DNA from: Pseudomonas sp. Root562
GTDB lineage: Bacteria > Pseudomonadota > Gammaproteobacteria > Pseudomonadales > Pseudomonadaceae
Direction: 5' to 3'
Assembly: GCF_001427125.1 (NCBI RefSeq)
Contig: NZ_LMGK01000006.1
Coordinates: forward strand, 62,471 to 126,470
Length of the DNA stretch: 64,000 nucleotides
Positions 25,637-37,415 of this stretch are shown here, piece after piece. Numbering within the stretch: the stretch's first letter is position 1; the number at the start of each line of letters is the position of its first letter. The notes under the pieces are model-generated. The model was not told the DNA's origin. It searched no databases and was given only the letters and a program-made list of their open reading frames with translations. The position numbers and the translations under genes were made by a program.

Positions 25637-26131
25637 CTATCGGCCGTGCGCGGCGTCGGCGAGTTGCCCGGTGTCGACCCGGACGAAAACCGAGTCGCCC
25701 ACCGCTGTCAGTACGTCCCCGGCGAAGACCTCGCAGATGACTCGGGTTTTGCGTCCGACTTCGCCTTCAACGGTCGCCCGCAACGTCAGCGGCACGCCCA
25801 TGGGTGTCGGCTTGATGAATTTGATGCCCAGGTTGCCGGTGACGCAATTGATCCGCGGCAGGCTCGCGACTTCGCGGTTTTCCTGACGGTAATGAAAGGC
25901 CATCGCCGTCCAGTTCGAGTGGCAGTCCACCAGCATCGCGATCAAGCCGCCGTAGACCAGGTCCGGCCAGCCGCAGTATTTGGTTTCGGGTACATGCTCG
26001 GCAACGACATGTTTGCCGTCCTCATGCCAGTAACTCTTGATGTGCAGTCCGTGTGGGTTGCTGCCACCGCAGCCGTAACAAACGCCGTCGGGTGCAGCGG
26101 TGTCTTGCAGGGAAGTCTCTGGGTTGGACAT
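25637..26131 (-). CDS. PaaI-type hotdog thioesterase
   Basis: This 164-aa protein has the hotdog-fold pattern: WPDLVYGGLIAMLVDCHSNWTAMAF, a central hotdog helix with a catalytic-type Asp/His pair, and the strand LGIKFIKPTPMGVPLTLRATVEG. The N terminus carries a CYGC motif (CYGCGGSNPHGL), common in this PaaI subgroup, that could bind zinc. It probably hydrolyses acyl-CoA esters in the cytoplasm. It lies downstream of the transsulfuration genes on the same strand. Confidence 0.85.
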   Translation of the reverse strand: MSNPETSLQDTAAPDGVCYGCGGSNPHGLHIKSYWHEDGKHVVAEHVPETKYCGWPDLVYGGLIAMLVDCHSNWTAMAFHYRQENREVASLPRINCVTGNLGIKFIKPTPMGVPLTLRATVEGEVGRKTRVICEVFAGDVLTAVGDSVFVRVDTGQLADAAHGR

Positions 26132-26197
26132 GTCTTGATTATCCGAAAAATGTGAATCCAGTGTTCAAGGGTGAATGTACCCGCTGCTACGGCGGCG

Positions 26198-27376
26198 TTA
26201 AATGCGTGCCAACGCCTGTGCGAGATCCGCGCGCAAGTCTTCGACGTCCTCGACTCCCACCGACAGTCGCACCAGCGCATCACCGATGCCCAGTTGCGCG
26301 CGGGTTTCCACGGGGATGGTGGCGTGGGTCATGATCGCCGGGTGTTCGATCAGGCTTTCAACGCCGCCCAGGCTTTCAGCGAGGGCGAAGATCTGCACGT
26401 TTTCGAGGAAGCGTCTGGAGCCGGCCAGGTCAGTATTGAGGTCGACGGAAATCATCCCGCCGAAGCCGCGCATTTGCTGGCGCGCCAGTTCGTGCTGCGG
26501 GTGTGAGGGCAGGCCTGGGTAGTACACGCGCGCCACTTGCGGTTGTTGCTCCAGCCATTGCGCCAGTTCCAGCGCGTTGCTGCAGTGGCGCTCCATGCGC
26601 AGCGCCAGGGTCTTGACCCCGCGCAAGGTGAGAAAGGCATCGAACGGCCCGGCGATGGCGCCCACGGCGTTTTGCAGGAAACCCAGGCGCTCCGCCAGTT
26701 CGGCGTTCTGGCCGACCACAGCGATGCCGCCGATTACATCCGAGTGACCGTTCAAATACTTGGTGGTCGAGTGCAGCACGATATCGAAACCCAGCTCCAG
26801 TGGCCGTTGGATCCACGGACTGGCAAAGGTGTTGTCGGCCACGCAGATGATGTCGCGAGCGCGGCAGATGCGGGCGATGGCGGCCAGGTCCGAGAGGCGC
26901 AGCAGCGGATTGCTCGGCGTCTCGACCATGACCATGCGCGTGTCTTCCTGTAACGCCGCCTCGAACGCCGACAGGTCGGTCAGGTCGACAAAACTGAATC
27001 GATGCCCGGCGCTGCGTTGGCGCACTTTGTCGAACAGGCGGAAAGTCCCACCGTACAAGTCGTTGCCAGAAACGATGTGCGAGCCCGCATCGAGCAGTTC
27101 CAGCACCGTGGAAATGGTCGCCAGGCCGGAAGCGAAGGCGAACGCCCGGGAGCCGCCCTCCAGATCAGCCACGCAGCGTTCCAGTGCCCAGCGTGTCGGG
27201 TTGTGCGAGCGCCCGTAGTCGAGGCCCTTGTGTACGCCCGGACTTTGCTGCAGGTAAGTGGAGTTGGCATAGATTGGCGGCATCAACGCCCCGGTGGACG
27301 GGTCCGGCTCTTGCCCGGCGTGAATCACTCGGGTGGCAAAACCATGGGAGGCGCTCGTTTTATCGTGCTGACTCAT
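26198..27376 (-). CDS. Cystathionine gamma-lyase/synthase-type PLP enzyme
   Basis: This 392-aa member of the Cys/Met metabolism PLP family has G(L)DYGRSHNPTRWALERCVADLEGG, the PLP loop VADNTFASPWIQRP, and the Schiff-base lysine in LHSTTKYLNGHSDVIGG. It shares a four-base overlap (ATGA) with the cystathionine beta-synthase gene upstream. That pairing points to reverse transsulfuration (homocysteine to cysteine), so gamma-lyase activity is the most likely role; gamma-synthase cannot be excluded by sequence alone. Confidence 0.9.
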   Translation of the reverse strand: MSQHDKTSASHGFATRVIHAGQEPDPSTGALMPPIYANSTYLQQSPGVHKGLDYGRSHNPTRWALERCVADLEGGSRAFAFASGLATISTVLELLDAGSHIVSGNDLYGGTFRLFDKVRQRSAGHRFSFVDLTDLSAFEAALQEDTRMVMVETPSNPLLRLSDLAAIARICRARDIICVADNTFASPWIQRPLELGFDIVLHSTTKYLNGHSDVIGGIAVVGQNAELAERLGFLQNAVGAIAGPFDAFLTLRGVKTLALRMERHCSNALELAQWLEQQPQVARVYYPGLPSHPQHELARQQMRGFGGMISVDLNTDLAGSRRFLENVQIFALAESLGGVESLIEHPAIMTHATIPVETRAQLGIGDALVRLSVGVEDVEDLRADLAQALARI

Positions 27377-28749
27377 GCAAGGGATCTCCGTAGATGATTG
27401 AGCAAGTCGACCCGGGTGATCAGGCCGTGGAAGCCTGTGGTATCGGCGATGATCGCCACCAGTCCGCGGTCGAGTTCTTCCTGCAGTTCAGCGAGGCTGG
27501 CGGCGGGTGGCAGGGTTTGCAGTTTGTCGGTCATGGCGTCGGCGACAGTCAGGCGGAAGTGCGAAGCGTCCTGATGCACCCGCAGCAAAATGTCGGATTC
27601 ATCGATCACCCCGACCAGGCGCTGGCCGTCGATCAGCACCGGCAGTTGCGAGACGTCCGCCAGGCGCATGCGCTGGAACGCGGTGAGCAATGTGTCGTCG
27701 GGACCGACGCTGATCACCCGGCCGTCCTCGAAGCGTCGCGCAATCAGGTCGCGCAGGTCGCCGTAGCGTTTGCTTTGCAGCAAGCCCTGGTCGCTCATCC
27801 ATTGGTCGTTGTAGACCTTCGACAGATAGCGAGTGCCGGTGTCGCAGACAAAGCTGACCACGCGTTTCGGTACGGTCTGTTCGCGGCAATAGCGCAACGC
27901 CGCTGCTAACAGGGTGCCGGTCGAAGAGCCACCGAGGATGCCTTCGGCGCGCAATAACTGGCGAGCGTGATCGAAGCTTTCTTCATCGCTGATCGAGTAG
28001 GCGTGGCCCACGCTGGAGAGGTCGGCAATCGACGGGATAAAGTCCTCGCCGATGCCTTCCACTGCCCAGGAGCCCGGGGTGCCGATGGCGCCGCTGCGGC
28101 TGTATTCGGCCATCACTGAGCCGACCGGGTCGGCCAGCACCATCTCCAGCTCCGGCTGTACGCGCTTGAAGAAACGGGTCAGGCCGGTCAGTGTGCCGGC
28201 CGAACCGACACCGACGACAATGGCATCGACATCGTGCTGGGTCTGCGCCCAGATCTCCGGCGCGGTGCTGCACTCGTGGGCCAACGGGTTGGCCGGATTG
28301 TTGAATTGATCAGCAAAAAAGGCATCGGGAATCTCACTCGCCAAACGTCCGGCAACGTCCTGGTAATACTCCGGATGACCCTTGCCGACATCGGATCGGG
28401 TGATGTGAACTTCGGCGCCCATGGCCTTGAGGTGCAGCACTTTCTCGGTGGACATCTTGTCCGGCACCACCAGCACCACCCGGTAACCTTTGGCGCGACC
28501 GACCAGCGCCAGGCCCAGGCCGGTATTGCCAGCGGTGGCTTCGACGATCGTGCCACCGGGTCGCAGGCGACCGTCGCGCTCGGCGGCGTCGATCATGGCC
28601 AGACCGATGCGGTCCTTGATGGAGCCGCCGGGGTTTTGTGATTCGAGCTTGAGAAACAGGGTGCAGGGGCCGGTATCGAAACGGCTGACACGCACCAGTG
28701 GCGTGTTGCCGATCAGTTCAAGTACCGCGGGGCGGGAGTTATCAGGCAT
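27373..28749 (-). CDS. Cystathionine beta-synthase with C-terminal CBS pair
   Basis: This 458-aa protein has an N-terminal PLP fold: LIGNTPLVRV, the Schiff-base lysine in NPGGSIKDRIG, the EATAGNTG Ser/Thr-binding loop, and GVGSAGTLTG. A Bateman pair of CBS motifs (about residues 340-455) is the allosteric domain, as in eukaryotic CBS. It condenses serine and homocysteine to cystathionine, the first step of reverse transsulfuration. It is the promoter-proximal gene of the pair; translation of the next gene is coupled. No haem-binding N-terminal extension is present. Confidence 0.92.
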   Translation of the reverse strand: MPDNSRPAVLELIGNTPLVRVSRFDTGPCTLFLKLESQNPGGSIKDRIGLAMIDAAERDGRLRPGGTIVEATAGNTGLGLALVGRAKGYRVVLVVPDKMSTEKVLHLKAMGAEVHITRSDVGKGHPEYYQDVAGRLASEIPDAFFADQFNNPANPLAHECSTAPEIWAQTQHDVDAIVVGVGSAGTLTGLTRFFKRVQPELEMVLADPVGSVMAEYSRSGAIGTPGSWAVEGIGEDFIPSIADLSSVGHAYSISDEESFDHARQLLRAEGILGGSSTGTLLAAALRYCREQTVPKRVVSFVCDTGTRYLSKVYNDQWMSDQGLLQSKRYGDLRDLIARRFEDGRVISVGPDDTLLTAFQRMRLADVSQLPVLIDGQRLVGVIDESDILLRVHQDASHFRLTVADAMTDKLQTLPPAASLAELQEELDRGLVAIIADTTGFHGLITRVDLLNHLRRSLA

Positions 28750-29060
28750 GTGGTCACCTCACTGCGCAAATGCGCACAGGATGAACAAAAGGGGCGGCCG
28801 GTCATGGCGCCGGTTGTCGATATTGTTGTGTCTGGACCATAGGCCGGGATCGGCTCATTCGCAACCGCTCCCGGTCAGTCGGTCGCGTTGCCGGGCGATA
28901 CAATGGCGATGATTTCAGAGCGGATTTGGCAGAGCCTGCCAAGGCTGCCAGTGACCCCGACGTTGGGGAAATACCCTGAATCCGGTGACCTGTTTGGGGG
29001 GCTGCATTTGACTGGCTGTACGAGGGAGATAGATGCAGGAGAAAGTGGAAAAACAAAGAT
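28750..29060. other. Intergenic region upstream of the CBS gene
   Basis: These roughly 310 bases separate two minus-strand transcription units. I see no convincing terminator, REP sequence or small gene. The promoter of the transsulfuration operon must lie at its left side, but no clear -35/-10 pair stands out. Confidence 0.4.
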
Positions 29061-29345
29061 TCAGAGCGTGACAATAATCATCACCAGATTAACTTCCTGC
29101 ATCAGTTGCGTAATGCTCACAAGCCCCGTGGCTTGCATCGCCGCCATGAGCATTGCCGGTTGTGGTGTCAGTGAGAGTGTGGCCAGCAGTTGAATATCCG
29201 GCGCAACTTTCTCGATAAGGCCAATGGCCGCGAACGTTGCGCCGGTCACCCAGACGGCCACCGCGGCTGCGGCTACGGTGGCGATGATGATCACGGCAGC
29301 GACCAAGGCAGTGATGAGCACTGCCATCATTGCTTGTCCTGCCAT
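29061..29345 (-). CDS. Small hydrophobic protein downstream of the multicopper oxidase
   Basis: The 94-aa product has a long Ala/Val/Ile-rich membrane segment (residues 5-35, ITALVAAVIIIATVAAAAVAV) and more hydrophobic stretches to the end (SLTPQPAMLMAAMQATGLVSI). I do not recognise it. GGAGG ten bases upstream decides the start at 29345 rather than further upstream codons. It is 84 bases after the oxidase gene on the same strand, with a GC-rich hairpin between them, so co-transcription is plausible. Confidence 0.55.
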   Translation of the reverse strand: MAGQAMMAVLITALVAAVIIIATVAAAAVAVWVTGATFAAIGLIEKVAPDIQLLATLSLTPQPAMLMAAMQATGLVSITQLMQEVNLVMIIVTL

Positions 29346-29390
29346 GACCACCTCCGCCGATTGATGAGTGCCTGAATCTGCCACAGCAAG

Positions 29391-29411
29391 GGGCGGGCCA
29401 AATCCCCGCCC
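29391..29411 (-). other. GC-rich hairpin between oxidase gene and small membrane-protein gene
   Basis: A 7-bp stem GGGCGGG/CCCGCCC with a 7-base loop lies in the 84-base gap. Only a short T pair follows on the minus strand, so it may attenuate rather than stop transcription. Confidence 0.4.
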
Positions 29412-29429
29412 TGGTTGCTGCGCTAACTG

Positions 29430-32519
<3,090 letters not shown>

Positions 32520-32590
32520 TGTTCACCCCTCGCGTAATGCCCCGCCGTCTCCACGTTCGGGACGACAGCTGATGCGGGTACACAGGGTGG

Positions 32591-32606
32591 AGCAACAAAT
32601 GAGCCA
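32591..32606 (-). promoter_or_regulatory. Sigma-54 promoter of the multicopper oxidase gene
   Basis: On the minus strand the sequence reads TGGCTC-N5-TTGCT, with the required GG-N10-GC spacing and only one mismatch to TGGCAC-N5-TTGCW. The -12 element is 72 bases before the ATG. Three phased repeats lie 77-135 bases upstream of the -24 element, where an enhancer-binding protein would act. Confidence 0.75.
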
Positions 32607-32682
32607 TTACCGCAGGGCGAAAAGAAAGTTCAATTTTGTTGACTGTTGTGATGAGTGATGTAAGTGACAGGGTCAGAGGGTG

Positions 32683-32741
32683 GGTGATATTCCTCAAGTT
32701 TGGTGGTGATTCCCCAACTTATTGGGTGTAGATCCCCACTT
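32683..32741. promoter_or_regulatory. Three helically phased repeats upstream of the sigma-54 promoter
   Basis: Imperfect copies of GGTGATATTCC(T/C)CAA(G/C)TT begin at 32683, 32705 and 32725 (spacings 22 and 20), i.e. about two helical turns apart. The position fits an upstream activating sequence for the oxidase promoter. A related TTTGGGTGATCTT occurs near 37617, upstream of the secretion operon. Confidence 0.5.
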
Positions 32742-32890
32742 GTGCGAATGGTAATTGTCTTGTTTCGGACAGTATTTGGATCCAAGAAAGTCAGCGGTTG
32801 CGAGAGAATAATACCTATTTGCAGGGGGTTATATGCGGTTAAGGGAAAGTTTTTCAACAGAAGGGAATGTCAAAAATGACTGGTCAGCAA

Positions 32891-32922
32891 AGCCGGTCGG
32901 TTTTCAATTGCCTCGACCGGCT
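32891..32922. terminator. Hairpin after the type I secretion operon
   Basis: A perfect 9-bp stem (AGCCGGTCG / CGACCGGCT) lies 13 bases past the stop of the TolC-like gene. The T-run is weak on both strands, so it is a probable rather than a certain terminator. Confidence 0.55.
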
Positions 32923-32934
32923 CTCAGCTGAACG

Positions 32935-34263
32935 TTAGTTGGTGACCAGCAGTTCCGGACCAAGGTAGTCGTTGATTTGATTGATGTCGTCGTCACCCAG
33001 ACTGCCTACCGAAGAAGCCAGGCGCAGACGCGACATCAGGTAGCGCAACTTCGCTTCGAACAGATCGTGGCGTGCAACGTACAGCAACTCTTCGGCGTTG
33101 AGGACGTCCGAGTTGGTGTTGGTACCGCCTTCCTTGAAGCCTTTGCGTGTCGACATCAGTGAGCGTTCGTTGGACTCCACGGCCCGCTCCAGCGCTTGAA
33201 TGCGCTTGGCACCGCTGTGTATGCCGGCAAACTCGCGGGTGGTTCCGGAGATCACTTCCTGTCGCGTGGCGTCGAGTTCATCCAGGGCCTTGAAACTGTT
33301 TGCGCTGGCCTGGCGTGTCAGGGCGCTGGTGCCGCCGCCGTTGTACAGCGGGAAATTGACTTCCAGCCCGATGGAGCCGTAGCGGTTGCGTTGATTGAGC
33401 TCGGAGATTGATTGGCTGTCGCCTGCGGTGTAGCCGGCCACAAAATCCAGTGTCGGCCAGTGACCAGCCCGGGCACGCTTCACTTCTTCTTCGGCGAGGT
33501 TGCTGCTGTGCCTGCGCGCATGGATCAGCGGGCTATCGGTCTGGGCCTTGATCAACCAGTCTTGAAGGTTGCTCGGCAGCAGCGGTGGCGTTTCGAAGCC
33601 GGGACGCAACGTGGTCAGCGATTCAGGGGTTTCTCCGATGAACTCCTCAAGCTTGCGACGCGCATTGATCAGCTTGTCCTGCGCTTCGATCAGCTCGGCT
33701 TCGGCCAGGTCGCGGCGAGCGATCGACTCGTCGATGTCAGTGATGGTGCCGGCCCCCAGCTCCATACGCCGTTTCGCAGAGGCGAGTTGCTCATCGAAGG
33801 CGTTCAATTTGGACTTGGCGAGCACGATGGTTTCGCTGGCCAGGAGCACGTCGAAGTAGCTTTCGGCCAGGCGTACTGCCGCGTCCTGGCTCTTGGCATC
33901 GAACACCGCGACGCTGTAGTCGGCGCGTTGCTGACCCTGGCGGTACTCGGCCATTTTCTGTTTGTTGAACAGCGGTTGGCGCAACCGCACGTTGGCGCCC
34001 TTGGAGTCGTAGTCCAGATCCCGTTCGACACCGCTCTGGCGCTGGGTGCCGTTGACCTTGTTGTCGTAGGCCGAGGCACTGATCTGCGGTAGCAGGCCGG
34101 CCTGGCCGATGGCGCGGTTTTCCAGGCCGGCCTCTTTTTCATGCACCGCGGCGCGGTAGACGGGGCCTTGGTATTGCAGCAGATCCCAGGCTTGTTTGAG
34201 GTCCATGGCGCTGGCCGGGAGTGACAATCCCAGCAGGCAGAAAATCAGGCAATGACGGTCCAT
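32935..34263 (-). CDS. TolC-family outer-membrane protein of type I secretion
   Basis: This 442-aa protein has a signal peptide (MDRHCLIFCLLGLSLPASA) and two outer-membrane efflux repeats of long helices plus beta strands, like AprF/PrtF (VRLRQPLFNKQKMAEYRQGQ, AESYFDVLLASETI, EVNFPLYNGGGTSALTRQA). It forms the outer-membrane channel of the exporter. The ATG at 34263 is one base after the stop of the adaptor gene; AAGGA within that gene serves as SD. The third gene of the exporter operon, it should secrete the giant RTX peroxidase encoded divergently. Confidence 0.9.
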   Translation of the reverse strand: MDRHCLIFCLLGLSLPASAMDLKQAWDLLQYQGPVYRAAVHEKEAGLENRAIGQAGLLPQISASAYDNKVNGTQRQSGVERDLDYDSKGANVRLRQPLFNKQKMAEYRQGQQRADYSVAVFDAKSQDAAVRLAESYFDVLLASETIVLAKSKLNAFDEQLASAKRRMELGAGTITDIDESIARRDLAEAELIEAQDKLINARRKLEEFIGETPESLTTLRPGFETPPLLPSNLQDWLIKAQTDSPLIHARRHSSNLAEEEVKRARAGHWPTLDFVAGYTAGDSQSISELNQRNRYGSIGLEVNFPLYNGGGTSALTRQASANSFKALDELDATRQEVISGTTREFAGIHSGAKRIQALERAVESNERSLMSTRKGFKEGGTNTNSDVLNAEELLYVARHDLFEAKLRYLMSRLRLASSVGSLGDDDINQINDYLGPELLVTN

Positions 34264-34264
34264 T

Positions 34265-35605
34265 TCATTGTTCCTTGAAGGCGCTGTCGACACGTTCGAG
34301 CATCGGTTTGAGAAGATAGCTCATCAAGTTGCGCTCGCCAGTCTTGATCGTGACGCTGGCGGGCATGCCCGGGCGAATGTGATTGCTGCCCAGCAGACTC
34401 ATGCCATCGGGTGTGACTTCTACCTGAGCCAGATAGAACGGTTGCTTGCTTTCCTCGTCGAGCAGGCGGTCGGCGGAAACGGTCTTTACTCGGCCAGGAA
34501 TATTGGGCGTCTGGGCATGGTTGAAAGCCGGAAACGCGATGTCCACGTCCAGGCCGGGAACCATTTTGTCGATGGCCTGGACGGGAATCATCGCGTCGAC
34601 TTGCAGGGGTTCGTTGCCCGGAACGATTTCCATGATCTTGAAGCCCGGCTGAATGATCCCGCCGATGGTGGCGATGCTCAGGGACTGCACCATGCCATCG
34701 ATGGGCGAGCGAATGACCGTGTGGGTCACTTCGTAGTCCAGCGCACGCAAGCGGTCGGCCAGGGTGGTGTTTTCCTTGGCGGTGTCGGTGAGCTGCGATT
34801 CGACTTCCTTCTGGTAATCATGCTGGCGCTGCAAGATGCGCAGTTTGATTTCGGTGGTCTGGCTGCGTATGCGAGCGATGTTGTTCAGGTTTTCCGCCTG
34901 GCCTGCGGAGAGGTCGGCGTTGCTGCGTTCCAGTTCGAGCAGGCGGTTGCGCGGCACATAGCCTTCGGCCGCCAGCACGCGGGTGCCTTGCAGTTCCTGG
35001 TTGAGGAAGTTGATCTGCGAGGCGCGGGCGCCATAGACCTGCTGCAGACCCTTGAGCTGGACTGCCGATGCCGCGAGGTTTTCCTGGAGGATGCTGATTT
35101 CGCCAGCGAGGCCGGCGCGCCGTGTATCCAGCAAGCGCTGTTGCAAATTCATGGCGGCGACCAGACGGGGGTCATTGCCGAATCGCTTGAGCAATTCGGG
35201 ATCGAAGGTCACCACGTCGCGCCCGTCCCGTTCCGCTTCCAGGCGGTTTTCGACGGTCTTGCTGACGATGTACTGGGCGCTTACGGCACCCTGTTCGGCA
35301 ACGGCGCGCAGTGAGTCGAGGCGGACGACTTCCTGGCCTTGTTTCACGGCATCGCCTTCGCGGACAAAAATGGCTTCCACCGTGCCGCCGCTCAGATGTT
35401 GTACGGCTTTACGGTTGCTGGTGACTTTTACCGTGCCTGTCGCAACCACGCCGGCATCCAACGGCGCCAGCCAGGACCACAGGAGGAAACCGCCGAAGCC
35501 GGCCAGCACCAGCCACATGCCCCGGCGCAGGGGTTTGCCGACGTCCAGATCGACCTCGTTTCTGGGGTCGGCGTGAATCAGGTCCGTGTGTGGGCTCATC
35601 TGCAT
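34265..35605 (-). CDS. HlyD/AprE-family membrane-fusion protein
   Basis: The 446-aa product has one N-terminal membrane helix (about residues 31-51, WLVLAGFGGFLLWSWLAPLDAG), a lipoyl-like half motif (GTVEAIFVREGDAVKQGQEVVRL), about 190 residues of coiled coil, and a C-terminal beta-barrel with IVPGNEPLQVDAMIPVQAIDKMVPG. It links the ABC exporter with the TolC-like channel across the periplasm. It starts seven bases after the ABC gene and ends one base before the TolC-like ATG, so the three genes form a tight operon. Confidence 0.92.
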   Translation of the reverse strand: MQMSPHTDLIHADPRNEVDLDVGKPLRRGMWLVLAGFGGFLLWSWLAPLDAGVVATGTVKVTSNRKAVQHLSGGTVEAIFVREGDAVKQGQEVVRLDSLRAVAEQGAVSAQYIVSKTVENRLEAERDGRDVVTFDPELLKRFGNDPRLVAAMNLQQRLLDTRRAGLAGEISILQENLAASAVQLKGLQQVYGARASQINFLNQELQGTRVLAAEGYVPRNRLLELERSNADLSAGQAENLNNIARIRSQTTEIKLRILQRQHDYQKEVESQLTDTAKENTTLADRLRALDYEVTHTVIRSPIDGMVQSLSIATIGGIIQPGFKIMEIVPGNEPLQVDAMIPVQAIDKMVPGLDVDIAFPAFNHAQTPNIPGRVKTVSADRLLDEESKQPFYLAQVEVTPDGMSLLGSNHIRPGMPASVTIKTGERNLMSYLLKPMLERVDSAFKEQ

Positions 35606-35612
35606 GATCGGG

Positions 35613-37349
35613 TCACTCCCGTGCTTTAACGGAGGCCAGCGGAGTCGATGCGCCTGCAGGCATCACACTGGCCTTGCGCAGCGCTGCGAATACTTCGTCC
35701 CGTGTGCCCAGCATCTGCACGCCGCCATCGCGCAGCATCAGCACCTTATCGACGGCGCAGAGTACGTTCGGGCGGTGGGAAATCAGAATGACGGTGGCGC
35801 CACGCTTCTTCAGCTGGCCCAAAGCATCAACCAGAGCCTTTTCACCGACGTCGTCGAGGTTGGCGTTCGGCTCGTCCAGCACAATCAGATTGGGCTCTCC
35901 GTACAGCGCGCGGGCCAGGGCGATGCGCTGTTTCTGGCCGCCGGAAAGGGGGCTGCCATCGGTACCCAGGCGGGTCTCATAACCCTGCGCAAAACGCAGG
36001 ATCATCTCGTGCACCCCTGTCGTCCTCGCGGCCTGGATGACCGCGTCGCTGTCCACTTCACCAAAGCGCGCAATGTTTTCGGCGATGGTGCCTTCGAACA
36101 GTTCCACGTCCTGTGGCAGGTAGCCGAGCCAGGGTCCGAGTTCGCCTTTGTTCCAGGTGAATATGTCCGCGCCGTCAAGGCGCACTTTGCCGGCCTGTGT
36201 CGGCCAGACGCCGACCAGCAAGCGGGCGAGGGTGGATTTTCCCGAGGCGGATGGGCCGATAACCCCGAGGCTTTCGCCCGGCGAAAGGTTAAAACTTACC
36301 CCGCGCAAAATCGTGTTGCTGGTGCCGGGTGAGCCTGCATACACATTCTCCACCCCGAGCATGCCCAGCGGACGCTGCAGCGGCATGCTGGGTGGTCGGC
36401 GCGGAAAGTCTTCCAGCATCTCGTTGAGCCGGCTCCAGGCCGAGCGGCAACCGAGCAGTTGTTTCCATGACGCGATGACTTGTTCCACCGGGGCCAGTGC
36501 GCGGCCGGTGAGGATCGAGCACGCAATCATCATCCCGGGGGTAATCTTGCCTTCGATGGCCAGCAACGCACCTGCGCCGAGGATCAGTGACTGCAAGGTG
36601 ATGCGCACGAAACGCCCGATGCTGCTGATCAGCGCGGCGCGATCGGAGGCCAGGGTCTGCATTTCCAGGATGCGCAAATGGCTTTGGTACCAGCGTTTGC
36701 CAATCGACGGCAGCATGCCCATGGCCTCGATGACTTCAGCGTTACGCAGGTTGTTGTTGGCGTAGCAGGCGGAAGAGAGGGCGGCATGATTGGCTTCGGC
36801 CAGGGGTTTCTGCGTGGCCTTTTCGGTGAGATAGGCCAGGCCCACCAGAATCAGTGATCCGATCAGGGTGACCAGTCCAAGCAGTGGGTGGATCAGGTAG
36901 GCAACCAGCAAATAGATCGGCGTCCACGGTGCATCGAAGAAAGCGAACAGGGCATTGCCGGTGATGAACTGTCGAACCTGTGAGAGATCTTGCAGGGCCT
37001 GGGCTGGATTGCCTCCGGCGCGATTCAGATTACGCTCGAATGCGGCGGTGAAAACGCGTCGGTTGAGGTCCATGTCCAGGCAATTGCCGACCCGGATCAG
37101 CACTCGGGTGCGGACCAGTTCCAGCGTGGACATCAGCAGGAACAGCCCGATCACCAGTAACGTCAACATCGTCAAAGTGGTGACGTTTCGACTGACCAGT
37201 GCCCGATCATAGACCTGGAGCATGTACACGGCTGGCGTCAACATCATGACGTTTATCACGCCGCTGAACGCGGCCAGCGAATAAAAACTGCGGCGCAGGC
37301 GAAAAATCGCGGCGGCAAGTTCGGAGCGGACGTTCGACTGCTTCTGCAT
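35613..37349 (-). CDS. Type I secretion ABC exporter (AprD/PrtD-like)
   Basis: This 578-aa half-transporter has a membrane domain (residues 20-300, five to six helices) and an ATPase domain with Walker A GPSASGKST, signature LSGGQKQRIALARAL, Walker B LIVLDEPNANLDD and switch His in ILISHRPN. There is no N-terminal C39-like domain, which fits the protease/lipase-type exporters that handle RTX proteins with uncleaved C-terminal signals. It is the first gene of the exporter operon, driven by a sigma-54 promoter 52 bases upstream. Confidence 0.93.
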   Translation of the reverse strand: MQKQSNVRSELAAAIFRLRRSFYSLAAFSGVINVMMLTPAVYMLQVYDRALVSRNVTTLTMLTLLVIGLFLLMSTLELVRTRVLIRVGNCLDMDLNRRVFTAAFERNLNRAGGNPAQALQDLSQVRQFITGNALFAFFDAPWTPIYLLVAYLIHPLLGLVTLIGSLILVGLAYLTEKATQKPLAEANHAALSSACYANNNLRNAEVIEAMGMLPSIGKRWYQSHLRILEMQTLASDRAALISSIGRFVRITLQSLILGAGALLAIEGKITPGMMIACSILTGRALAPVEQVIASWKQLLGCRSAWSRLNEMLEDFPRRPPSMPLQRPLGMLGVENVYAGSPGTSNTILRGVSFNLSPGESLGVIGPSASGKSTLARLLVGVWPTQAGKVRLDGADIFTWNKGELGPWLGYLPQDVELFEGTIAENIARFGEVDSDAVIQAARTTGVHEMILRFAQGYETRLGTDGSPLSGGQKQRIALARALYGEPNLIVLDEPNANLDDVGEKALVDALGQLKKRGATVILISHRPNVLCAVDKVLMLRDGGVQMLGTRDEVFAALRKASVMPAGASTPLASVKARE

Positions 37350-37399
37350 GTTGATAATCCCTCTCCGAAATCCGGTTTGCGATGAGGCAAGGCAGCTTG

Positions 37400-37415
37400 T
37401 GCAAGTGTTGTGCCG
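37400..37415 (-). promoter_or_regulatory. Sigma-54 promoter of the type I secretion operon
   Basis: On the minus strand CGGCAC-N5-TTGCA differs from the consensus TGGCAC-N5-TTGCA in one base and keeps GG-N10-GC exactly. The -12 GC is 52 bases before the ABC exporter start. It suggests the exporter is co-regulated with the multicopper oxidase. Confidence 0.75.
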
